From Bdellovibrionales bacterium (GTDB lineage Bacteria; Bdellovibrionota; JAFGOL01), in the NCBI GenBank assembly GCA_022707945.1, contig JAKIZQ010000067.1, positions 1 through 5,725 of the forward strand: a DNA stretch of 5,725 nt. The letters run 5' to 3'. The notes under the pieces are model-generated. The model searched no databases. It was given only the letters and a program-made list of their open reading frames with translations, and was not told the origin of the DNA. Shown here one piece after another: positions 1 to 4,647 of the stretch (position 1 is the stretch's first letter; each line of letters begins with the position of its first letter). The position numbers and the translations under genes were made by a program.

Positions 1-11
1 TTTCTCTTCAT
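1..11 (-). CDS. Start of a leftward ORF, probably IS3-family transposase orfA (5' fragment)
   Basis: Only three complete codons (M, K, R) and two bases of a fourth are visible before the window edge. The start is credible because AAAGGAGG at 19-26 lies 7 nt upstream of the ATG, one of the strongest ribosome binding sites in the window. The MKR start and the distance of about 66 nt from a GC-rich terminus fit orfA, the helix-turn-helix subunit of an IS3-type transposase. The product cannot be confirmed from three residues. A basic start followed by a signal peptide would look the same. Confidence 0.45.
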
Positions 12-39
12 AACCTGACCTCCTTTTGTTTAAATACTA

Positions 40-231
40 TCACATATTATGTGGCAGCATTTTCGGGGGGCAGGTCAGATATACGTAGGAACCTCGCCAA
101 TAATAATTATTAACAAAGTCTGCTTTAACTTCTCCAGTAAAATTATTATCTGCACCGTTGTCTTGTGCATGTAGCAAACCAAAACTAAAAAGGAAAAATA
201 TTAAAAATAATTTAACTTTAATGTTTTGCAA
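40..231 (-). pseudogene. Truncated outer-membrane porin-like gene, N-terminal remnant
   Basis: The 63-codon frame starts at a TTG (231), preceded by an in-frame stop. An AAGAAGG ribosome binding site lies inside the end of the upstream gene, with a long spacing of 13 nt. Residues 1-23 form a clear Sec signal peptide: basic start, hydrophobic core LFLIFFLFSFGLL, and likely cleavage near HAQ. The next residues, FTGEVKADFVNNYYWRG, resemble the first beta strand of porin-like outer-membrane proteins that begin with a (S/N)-Y-x-(F/W)RG pattern. From codon 52 the frame enters the IS-like terminus at 77, and the last residues up to the stop are translated from it. Neither other leftward frame continues the porin beyond the break. 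The barrel is missing, so this is a disrupted gene and not a complete small protein. The porin assignment rests on about 25 residues. Confidence 0.5.
41..53. repeat. Perfect 13-bp palindrome between the IS-like end and its ORF
   Basis: CACATATTATGTG is two 6-bp arms around a single central base. It lies 30 nt upstream of the ATG at 11 and inside the presumed IS end. It could be an operator or a transposase-related site, but short palindromes are frequent in AT-rich DNA and I assign no function. Confidence 0.3.
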
Positions 232-236
232 GAGAC

Positions 237-578
237 TTATTCATCCTTCTTGCATTCAAGCTCTATACCTTTGCCCAGATATTTACATGGAAAATTTTGG
301 AACCAACCTTTGTCATCATATTGATGCAAGTTTAAATAACAATTATCACAGTTAGACGCTATTTTATCTCTTGTTTTTATTATTAAGGGACAAAGCCTTT
401 GTTTCTCTTGTTCTTTTTGGTCTTCTAATATTATCAGATTGTTTAACACAGGCACTACGTTAAATCTGTCTTTATCGTCTTTTTTGTTAGCACTTAACCT
501 TTTACATTCTATTAATCTCTCTCCTGAGAAGGCATACGAGGAAGAAAAAAGAACTAATAAAATAACTATGAATTTCAT
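237..578 (-). CDS. Small exported protein with six cysteines, function unknown
   Basis: The product is 113 aa and I recognise no family. Residues 1-18 are a signal peptide (MKFIVILLVLFSSSYAFS, then GE), so the protein is exported by Sec. The mature part is charged and hydrophilic, with six cysteines at 25, 63, 77, 80, 98 and 109, including a CDNC pair. An even number of cysteines in an exported protein suggests up to three disulfides, but this is inference. There is no lipobox cysteine at the cleavage site. The gene ends 5 nt before the start of the truncated porin-like gene, so the two were probably co-transcribed. The ATG at 578 is chosen over the in-frame GTG at 584 because AGGAGG at 585-590 abuts the GTG but is ideally 6 nt from the ATG. 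Confidence 0.7.
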   Translation of the reverse strand: MKFIVILLVLFSSSYAFSGERLIECKRLSANKKDDKDRFNVVPVLNNLIILEDQKEQEKQRLCPLIIKTRDKIASNCDNCYLNLHQYDDKGWFQNFPCKYLGKGIELECKKDE

Positions 579-584
579 AAACAC

Positions 585-590
585 CCTCCT
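585..590 (-). promoter_or_regulatory. Ribosome binding site that fixes the start of the six-Cys gene
   Basis: The minus strand reads AGGAGG, a full match to the anti-Shine-Dalgarno core. It leaves 6 nt to the ATG at 578 and none to the GTG at 584, so only the ATG can be served efficiently. Confidence 0.7.
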
Positions 591-602
591 AACTTTCAGC
601 CA

Positions 603-631
603 ATCTTAGCACAAAAATCAGGATTCAAAAA
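603..631 (-). promoter_or_regulatory. Candidate extended -10 promoter for the six-Cys/porin-like pair
   Basis: The minus strand carries TGC-TAAGAT (603-611), an extended -10 with five of six consensus bases. The -35 at 626-631 (TTTTTG, 17-nt spacer) is poor, as is common with extended -10 promoters. Transcription would start near 596, giving a leader of about 18 nt that contains the ribosome binding site. The site lies in the 73-nt gap after the cupin gene. The prediction is by eye in AT-rich DNA. Confidence 0.4.
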
Positions 632-651
632 GATAGAACGAACAAAAAAGT

Positions 652-969
652 TTATCCCATCTGACTTGGATTTGGTGTTTTTAGGACTAAAAAGCTTGCA
701 TCTTTATCGCTGGTATTCGTTATTTGCATTGGTGTTCTATATACAACAGGTACAAGGTCGCCTTTTTTTAATACATTTAAAGTTCCAGCAAGATCCACTT
801 TAACAGTCCCCTCTAGAACAAGCAGGTGTACATTTGAATTAGCGTCATGTTTTGGAACTGACTGCCCCGGCCTTAAGGCTATTTGCATTACCAAAAAATC
901 TTTTTCATCAACAAGTTTTCTTTTCCCAAGACCATCATCACTAAATGGAATGTTCTCTAATACGTTCAT
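652..969 (-). CDS. Small single-domain cupin protein
   Basis: The 105-aa product is about the size of one cupin beta-barrel. Cupin motif 1 is recognisable as RPGQSVPKHDANSNVHLLVLEG (residues 33-54): the PG turn, His41, His48 and Glu53 match the usual metal-ligand region, although the classic HxH spacing is expanded. Motif 2 is KKGDLVPVVYRTPMQITNTS (68-87), with the G-D-x-x-x-x-P and terminal N pattern. The position normally held by its His is Met81, so the metal site may be incomplete. Small cupins of this kind act as sensors, isomerases or binding proteins, and the substrate cannot be inferred. The start is supported by AGGAG at 976-980, 6 nt upstream. No signal peptide is present, so it is cytosolic. 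It faces the same way as the six-Cys gene but is separated from it by 73 nt that contain a candidate promoter. Confidence 0.75.
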   Translation of the reverse strand: MNVLENIPFSDDGLGKRKLVDEKDFLVMQIALRPGQSVPKHDANSNVHLLVLEGTVKVDLAGTLNVLKKGDLVPVVYRTPMQITNTSDKDASFLVLKTPNPSQMG

Positions 970-1062
970 AATGTTCTCCTTTTTGTTTTTAATTAATTAG
1001 CTTTCTTATGAACAATATATATGAAACAAGAAATGGAATCTTTGACTTATATCAAAAAGTTG

Positions 1063-1185
1063 GTTTTTTTATTCTGGCGGAGAGAGGGATGGCTTCCTTC
1101 GCTACGCTCAGTCAGCGAAACTGGCGCTAATATTTATATAAATTTTGGAACTCTTGCCAGTTTTCGAACCCCGTCACTTCGTGAC
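1063..1185 (-). repeat. tRNA-Ser 3'-end partial copy split by a structured insert
   Basis: Plus-strand 1074-1090 (CTGGCGGAGAGAGGGAT) repeats the 3' end of the tRNA-Ser gene at 1251-1269, missing one AG unit. The similarity extends past CCA into the A/T-rich trailer (1063-1073 versus 1243-1250). The T-loop core and T-stem half, TTCGAACCCC, reappear at 1163-1172. On the minus strand the order is therefore GGGGTTCGAA, about 72 nt of insert, then ATCCCTCTCTCCGCCA: a T-arm and acceptor end opened inside the T-loop. No anticodon arm is present, so it is not a tRNA gene. A 5-bp hairpin GTCAC-TTC-GTGAC (1173-1185) caps the other side. Possible origins are a relic attachment site duplicated at tRNA integration, or a dispersed tRNA-derived repeat. 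Confidence 0.6.
1098..1162. repeat. Hairpin-rich insert inside the tRNA-Ser 3'-end copy
   Basis: Two adjacent foldable units are visible. The first is TTCGCT (1098-1103) pairing with AGCGAA (1114-1119) across a 10-nt loop. The second is AAACTGGC (1118-1125) pairing with GCCAGTTT (1156-1163) across about 30 nt, and that loop contains a perfect 12-bp palindrome ATTTATATAAAT (1132-1143). This nested symmetry is more than expected for random intergenic DNA and resembles miniature palindromic repeats. There is no long T tract after either stem, so these are not intrinsic terminators. Confidence 0.55.
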
Positions 1186-1216
1186 ATAGAATTATACTTA
1201 CCCTCACTCAGCAGAT

Positions 1217-1241
1217 AAAAAAAATGCGCCTTGTGGCGCAT
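1217..1241 (-). terminator. Intrinsic terminator of the tRNA-Ser operon
   Basis: On the minus strand a perfect 7-bp stem ATGCGCC / GGCGCAT with a 4-nt ACAA loop is followed by an unbroken run of T (A8 on the plus strand, 1217-1224). It begins about 10 nt after the tRNA CCA end, so it would end the amidase-rph-rdgB-tRNA transcript or a separate tRNA transcript. A T6 run on the plus strand (1243-1248) could let it act weakly in the other direction, but no rightward gene enters it. Confidence 0.85.
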
Positions 1242-1251
1242 GTTTTTTATC

Positions 1252-1341
1252 TGGCGGAGAGAGAGGGATTCGAACCCCCGGTACCCGTAAAGATACAACG
1301 GTTTTCAAGACCGCCGGTTTCAACCGCTCACCCATCTCTCC
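1252..1341 (-). tRNA. trnS-UGA: tRNA-Ser, anticodon UGA
   Basis: The 90-nt gene folds as a class II tRNA. The acceptor stem is GGAGAGA (1335-1341) with TCTCTCC (1256-1262), discriminator G, and CCA encoded at 1252-1254. The D-arm is GGT/ACC with the GAGCGGTTGAA loop typical of tRNA-Ser. The anticodon stem is GCGGT/ACCGT around the loop CTTGAAA, giving anticodon TGA at 1305-1307. A long variable arm (GTATC/GGTAC) follows, then a T-arm with loop TTCGAAT. It decodes UCA and probably other UCN codons. It lies 33 nt downstream of rdgB with no terminator between, so it can be co-transcribed with rph, whose product trims tRNA 3' ends. Confidence 0.95.
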
Positions 1342-1348
1342 GTTGGCT

Positions 1349-1378
1349 GTAATACCCCGAAATGTATCTTTAAATCAA
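1349..1378 (-). promoter_or_regulatory. Weak candidate promoter for tRNA-Ser
   Basis: On the minus strand TTGATT (1373-1378) and TATTAC (1349-1354) are separated by 18 nt, each matching four of six consensus bases. Initiation would fall within a base or two of the tRNA 5' end at 1341. The -35 overlaps the rdgB stop codon. It would supply tRNA-Ser independently of the operon. The match is modest and found by eye. Confidence 0.25.
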
Positions 1379-1956
1379 GATATTTTTTTTGATAGTTCGA
1401 ACAAGGCCCTTGCCCTATGGCTGACCGTGTTCTTTTCTTGCATACTAAGCTCTGCCATGCTCTTGCCAGCAAAGCCTTCTACTATAAATACAGGGTCGTA
1501 ACCAAAGCCGTTAGAACCCTTTGGGGAAAGTCCTATCTTGCCCTCGCAAACACCTTGTCCAAAAATTGCATCCTTCTTGAATGGATCATATACACAGATA
1601 CAACACTTGAACCTTGCACTTCTTTTTTCTATTGGAATATCTTTAAGCTCTAAAAGCAATTTCTTTACTCTGTCCTCATCTGTTGCATCAAGACCAGCAT
1701 ATCTTGCACTTTCAACACCGGGTCTGCCACTCAAGGCATCCACCTCGAGCCCAGAATCGTCGGCAAGAGCGACAACATCATATCTTTCAGCATAGGCTTT
1801 TGCCTTTATCAAAGCATTAGAACAAAAATCAGGGCCATCTTCTTCTACATGAAATTGTGTGTACTTAGCTCCTAAAGAAATGAAATCAAAACCTTTGTCC
1901 TTTAAAACAGCCTCTATCTCTTTGATCTTACCTTTGTTGGAAGAAACTATAAGCAT
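1375..1956 (-). CDS. rdgB: XTP/dITP diphosphatase (non-canonical purine NTP pyrophosphatase, RdgB/HAM1 family)
   Basis: The 193-aa protein has normal family length. It hydrolyses dITP, XTP and ITP to monophosphate and pyrophosphate, cleaning the nucleotide pool in the cytosol. All family signatures are present in order: the N-terminal substrate loop SSNKGK (5-10), the metal and catalytic block ADDSGLEVDALSGRPG (65-80) followed by VESARYAG, the base-recognition segment GFGYDPVF (150-157), and the C-terminal KNTVSHRARA (175-184). The ATG at 1956 lies inside the end of rph (10-nt overlap, AAAAATGCTTATAG). There is no strong Shine-Dalgarno, so translation is probably coupled to rph. The rph-rdgB pairing is common in bacteria. 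No substitution of a key residue is seen. Confidence 0.95.
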   Translation of the reverse strand: MLIVSSNKGKIKEIEAVLKDKGFDFISLGAKYTQFHVEEDGPDFCSNALIKAKAYAERYDVVALADDSGLEVDALSGRPGVESARYAGLDATDEDRVKKLLLELKDIPIEKRSARFKCCICVYDPFKKDAIFGQGVCEGKIGLSPKGSNGFGYDPVFIVEGFAGKSMAELSMQEKNTVSHRARALFELSKKIS

Positions 1957-2675
1957 TTTTTAGACCATTCCATAAAAGTCCTGTTTTGAACTTCTGTTAT
2001 AGTTACTACACTAGATTCTGCAAGATCGACCAAGGCATCAAGGTCCTTTCTTAAGAAAGTATTACCCTCTGCTGTTCCTTGTACCTCTACTAATTTTTTA
2101 GAGCCTGTCATAATTATGTTCATGTCAACATGTGCAGAAGAATCTTCTACATAATCAAGGTCTAAACATGGAGTTCCGTTCACTATACCGGCGCTGATGG
2201 CACAAATATTCTCTACTATAGGATCTTCTTTTAAGTCTCCTTTCTTGAGCATATCATTTATTAACATCCTTAATGCAACAAAAGCTCCATTTATGCTAGC
2301 TGTTCTGGTCCCACCATCTGCTTGTATTACATCACAATCAACTATGATCTGTTTTTCGCCAAGTTTTACAAGATCAACCCCTGCCCTTAAGCTTCTACCT
2401 ATAAGACGCTGTATCTCTTGTGTCCTACCAGAAACAGATTTTCTTTCTCTTTGTATCCTTTCATTAGAGGACCTTGGGAGCATGCCATATTCAGCGGTAA
2501 CCCAACCTTTGCCCTGACCTTTTAACCAAGAAGGGACACCCCTATCAAGTGTTGCACAACAAAGCACTCTTGTATTACCCATACTCACCAATACGCTGTA
2601 TGGAATAAGATCAAGATAAAAAGGGTCCATTGTAAGTTTTCTTAATTCACTATTAGTCCTTGATTCACTTCTCAT
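1947..2675 (-). CDS. rph: Ribonuclease PH (tRNA 3'-processing phosphorolytic exoribonuclease)
   Basis: The 242-aa protein matches full-length bacterial RNase PH. It removes nucleotides downstream of the CCA end of tRNA precursors using phosphate, releasing nucleoside diphosphates, and works as a hexamer of dimers. Visible signatures are GWVTAEYGMLPRSS (57-70), GRTQEIQRLIGRSLR (83-97), DCDVIQADGGTRTASI (113-128) with the phosphate-binding Arg124 region, EDSSAHVDMN (177-186) with the conserved acidic residues Asp178 and Asp184, and VEVQGTAEG (196-204). The C-terminus is intact, unlike the frameshifted rph of E. coli K-12. The ATG is fixed by GAGGAG 6 nt upstream. The gene sits 3 nt after the amidase and overlaps rdgB, with tRNA-Ser, a possible substrate, at the end of the same unit. 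Confidence 0.96.
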   Translation of the reverse strand: MRSESRTNSELRKLTMDPFYLDLIPYSVLVSMGNTRVLCCATLDRGVPSWLKGQGKGWVTAEYGMLPRSSNERIQRERKSVSGRTQEIQRLIGRSLRAGVDLVKLGEKQIIVDCDVIQADGGTRTASINGAFVALRMLINDMLKKGDLKEDPIVENICAISAGIVNGTPCLDLDYVEDSSAHVDMNIIMTGSKKLVEVQGTAEGNTFLRKDLDALVDLAESSVVTITEVQNRTFMEWSKKCL

Positions 2676-2678
2676 TTT

Positions 2679-3749
2679 TTACTCCTCTTTACTATTAATA
2701 AAATATAGATTTATTCCTTTAGAGATATTTTTAGCCATTTTCTCTATCCACTCTTCGTTTAACATATCAGAAAGATCATTGGTATTACTCATAAAACCGA
2801 CCTCTATAAGCACAGACGGCATGTATGCGCTATGAAGTACTGCGAACGGTGCTTTTTTAACGCCACGATTTACCATTTTTACAGGTATCCTAGACGAGAT
2901 ATTGTAAGCCAACCTTGCGCTCTCTTTTATGTGACCACTAGTCATTATGGAACTAAGAACAGAATCTACATCTTTTCTATTCTTATTATTAGCCAACAAT
3001 GTATTCTCTTTCTTTGCTACAATTTCTGCATAAGCATCCTCTGCCTCTTCGCTCATATAGAAAACGTCCGCTCCCCTTGCCATAGGATCAATAGAAGAAT
3101 TAGCATGTATGCTTATAAAGATATTTGTTCCGTCGTTGTTTGCAGTGCTGGTTCTTTCTGCCAACGGTATTTTCTTATCATTAGTCCTAGTATAACTAAC
3201 TATGTATCCGTTATTCTGCAATAGCTCCCCTAATTTTTTTGCAAAAGAAAGAGTTATGTTCTTTTCATAAATAGTTTTATCATTAAACTCTGCTTTTGCT
3301 CCAAGACCATCGTCGCCACTTCCACCATGTCCCGGATCTATCATAACCGTTCTTTTCTTTATTGTATAAGGTAGTTTAGTAGCTAAACTTATTGCTGCAG
3401 CCCTGGACACATAGATAACACCTTTGTTGACCACAAGTGGTTTTTCGAACATCAAAACATTACCGTCAATAGCAACAGCATCACTTATTGGAGAAAGGAT
3501 AAAAATATCCTTAGAATTATTAAAACTTATTTTATGAAGCACTCTGTTGTAGACAGGTTTTATAGACAAGGGCTCTAAAAAAGAGGACAATTTTACATAT
3601 TCGTTATCATTTATTTGAATACTTGGCATTTTAATGTTCTTGCCGTTATGTTCAAATACAAATTCACCAGCGTAAATTTTTGAACATAAAACTAAAATGG
3701 ACAAAACAAAAAAAGTAAGTACTCTTTTATTAATGGAAAACATACTCAT
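2679..3749 (-). CDS. Exported N-acetylmuramoyl-L-alanine amidase (Amidase_3) with N-terminal stalk domain
   Basis: The 356-aa protein cleaves the bond between MurNAc and the stem-peptide L-Ala in peptidoglycan, acting in the periplasm. Residues 1-27 form a signal peptide (basic NKR, core VLTFFVLSILVL, cut near IYA-GE). Residues ~28-130 are a stalk resembling the copper-amine-oxidase N-terminal/AMIN-type domains seen before such amidases. From ~134 the Amidase_3 domain has the zinc ligands His141 (DPGHGG), Glu162 (YEKN) and His215 (SIHAN), and the catalytic Glu316 (LIEVGF). All are present, so it should be active. The ATG at 3749 has AAGG 6 nt upstream. A longer frame to 3806 adds 19 residues that would bury the signal peptide. 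The gene heads the rph-rdgB-tRNA unit, and its 5' end overlaps the divergent phosphatase gene. Confidence 0.92.
   Translation of the reverse strand: MSMFSINKRVLTFFVLSILVLCSKIYAGEFVFEHNGKNIKMPSIQINDNEYVKLSSFLEPLSIKPVYNRVLHKISFNNSKDIFILSPISDAVAIDGNVLMFEKPLVVNKGVIYVSRAAAISLATKLPYTIKKRTVMIDPGHGGSGDDGLGAKAEFNDKTIYEKNITLSFAKKLGELLQNNGYIVSYTRTNDKKIPLAERTSTANNDGTNIFISIHANSSIDPMARGADVFYMSEEAEDAYAEIVAKKENTLLANNKNRKDVDSVLSSIMTSGHIKESARLAYNISSRIPVKMVNRGVKKAPFAVLHSAYMPSVLIEVGFMSNTNDLSDMLNEEWIEKMAKNISKGINLYFINSKEE
2682..2687 (-). promoter_or_regulatory. Ribosome binding site of rph inside the amidase 3' end
   Basis: GAGGAG on the minus strand encodes the last two glutamates of the amidase and serves as the Shine-Dalgarno for the rph ATG at 2675 (6-nt spacing). 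A ribosome finishing the amidase would clear this site, which suggests translational coupling. Confidence 0.75.
3698..3725 (+). promoter_or_regulatory. Candidate promoter of the phosphatase gene, giving a leaderless mRNA
   Basis: TGGACA (3698-3703, five of six) and TACTCT (3720-3725, keeping the important TA and final T) are 16 nt apart. Initiation would be within a base or two of the ATG at 3733, giving a leaderless or nearly leaderless message. That fits the absence of any Shine-Dalgarno before 3733. The site overlaps the signal-peptide codons of the amidase on the other strand. Confidence 0.3.
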
Positions 3750-4647
3750 AATAGACCTTGGAACTAACACCGCCATATTTACTGTTCTAAGCAAAGATAA
3801 TTCCAAATTGATTATAACCTATGAACAAAGTATTACAACAAGGATTGGGGAAAATATTTCTTCCACAAATAACATCTCCAAAGAAGTACTTGAAAGGAAC
3901 ATGTCGCTTATCAATAAGGAACTAGAGTACATAAGATCAAAATTCAATATATCTAACACATACGCAATGACAACAGAGGCATTAAGGTGTGCTGTTAACG
4001 GTCAAGACTGTATAAAAGAACTTAACGATAATTGTGGTATAGAGTTTGAAATAATTACGGGTGAAAAAGAGGCTATGCTAACAGAAAAAGCCTTACACCC
4101 TTTAACAAGCCAGTTTCCCAATAGAGTAATCTGCGACATTGGCGGAGGCAGTACAGAGTTAATATTCATAGAGAGTAATACAACTAAGGGATACAAAAGT
4201 ATCCCCCTTGGAGTGCTAAGAATAGAAAAGGACTTTAAAGTAAGCTCTAATCCAAAAGCCCATACCTCTGCCATCCTTGGAATAACAAGACTACTGGGAC
4301 CAAAAAAAATAAACACCAATGCATTAATATTATGTGGAGGAACTGCCACAACTACAGCTTCTATACTGTTAGGTTTAAATAACTATGATGCAAAAAAAGT
4401 AGAAGGCTATGTTCTTAAAAGAGAAGAGCTGGAGGCTCTAATATTAAAGGTGTCTAAAATGAACCTAAAGGACCTGCGCGAGCTTTTAATTACAGATAAA
4501 GCCAGAGCCGATGTAATAACAGCAGGGTTTTTAATAATAAGAGAATTAATAAATCATTTTAATCCTACGACCATTATGATAAGCACTTATGGTCCAAGAC
4601 ACGGCTTTGTAATGGAAAAGCTAGCAATGGACGAGGTAATACAATGA
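3733..4647 (+). CDS. Ppx/GppA family phosphatase (exopolyphosphatase / pppGpp phosphohydrolase type)
   Basis: The 304-aa protein is the short two-subdomain form of the family, without the C-terminal HD-like extension of E. coli Ppx. Members hydrolyse terminal phosphate from inorganic polyphosphate or pppGpp, and the sequence cannot decide which. The ASKHA-fold motifs are complete: phosphate loop 1 IIDLGTNT (6-13), TTEALR (80-85), the catalytic-acid segment ITGEKEA (108-114), phosphate loop 2 CDIGGGSTEL (134-143), IPLGVLRIE (157-165), LCGGTATTTA (200-209), and the terminal GPRHGFV (287-293). The ATG at 3733 is preferred over the one at 3697 because the family starts only a few residues before the DLGTNT loop. 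No Shine-Dalgarno is seen before either. It overlaps the divergent amidase gene by 17 nt and couples to the next gene through ATGA. Confidence 0.92.
   Translation: MENILIIDLGTNTAIFTVLSKDNSKLIITYEQSITTRIGENISSTNNISKEVLERNMSLINKELEYIRSKFNISNTYAMTTEALRCAVNGQDCIKELNDNCGIEFEIITGEKEAMLTEKALHPLTSQFPNRVICDIGGGSTELIFIESNTTKGYKSIPLGVLRIEKDFKVSSNPKAHTSAILGITRLLGPKKINTNALILCGGTATTTASILLGLNNYDAKKVEGYVLKREELEALILKVSKMNLKDLRELLITDKARADVITAGFLIIRELINHFNPTTIMISTYGPRHGFVMEKLAMDEVIQ
3811..3838 (-). promoter_or_regulatory. Candidate sigma-70-type promoter of the amidase-rph-rdgB operon
   Basis: On the minus strand a perfect TATAAT (3811-3816) follows TTGTAA (3833-3838, four of six) with a 16-nt spacer. Transcription would begin near 3804, giving a leader of about 55 nt before the ATG at 3749. 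The site lies inside the phosphatase coding region. It also argues against an amidase start at 3806, which would sit at the transcript end. The prediction is by eye, but it is the best -10/-35 pair in this part of the window. Confidence 0.5.

Larger units (their letters stand above)
1..77 (-). mobile_element. Left end of an IS3-type insertion sequence (partial, runs off the window)
   Basis: Read on the minus strand, the terminus starts at 77 as TGACCTGCCCCCCGAAAA. This is a GC-rich, TG-starting end that stands out in AT-rich DNA. It resembles the terminal repeats I know from IS3-family elements, which often carry a TG...CCCCC end. A strong ribosome binding site (AAAGGAGG, 19-26) and an ATG at 11 follow 66 nt inside the terminus, a normal place for orfA. 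The visible codons read M-K-R-(K/N), and IS3-family orfA proteins often start MKRK or MKKS. The porin-like reading frame is lost at exactly this point. The other terminus, the target duplication and the transposase body lie outside the window, so the family assignment is inferred. Confidence 0.5.

Noticed and set aside
579..584. GTG at 584 as the start of the six-Cys gene
   Set aside because: The AGGAGG directly abuts the GTG, leaving no spacing, whereas the ATG at 578 is ideally placed.
1191..1196. TATAAT on the minus strand between the terminator and the repeat
   Set aside because: It has no acceptable -35 at 16-18 nt and lies more than 220 nt from the next gene; an isolated hexamer is expected by chance in AT-rich DNA.
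1021..1218. 65-codon rightward frame over the tRNA-derived repeat
   Set aside because: It lies across the tRNA-end copy and its hairpins, has no ribosome binding site, and its sequence is dictated by the repeat.
1365..1382. Inverted repeat TATCTT/AAGATA at the end of rdgB as a terminator
   Set aside because: The stem is only AT-rich and no T tract follows on the minus strand, so read-through into the tRNA is expected.
2197..2517. 106-codon rightward frame antisense to rph
   Set aside because: It lies entirely within the conserved rph coding region and shows no recognisable domain or ribosome binding site.
2832..3224. 130-codon rightward frame antisense to the amidase
   Set aside because: The opposite strand carries the amidase catalytic domain; this frame is rich in Cys, Tyr and Ile with no domain, as expected of a shadow frame.
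3697..3732. Upstream ATG (3697) as the phosphatase start
   Set aside because: It adds 12 residues before the usual N-terminus of the family, has no ribosome binding site, and the promoter candidate would overlap it.
3750..3806. Upstream start (3806) for the amidase
   Set aside because: It would place 19 extra residues before the signal peptide and coincide with the predicted transcription start; the AAGG site fits the ATG at 3749.
4002..4349. 115-codon leftward frame antisense to the phosphatase
   Set aside because: It is covered by conserved Ppx/GppA motifs on the plus strand and has no independent support.
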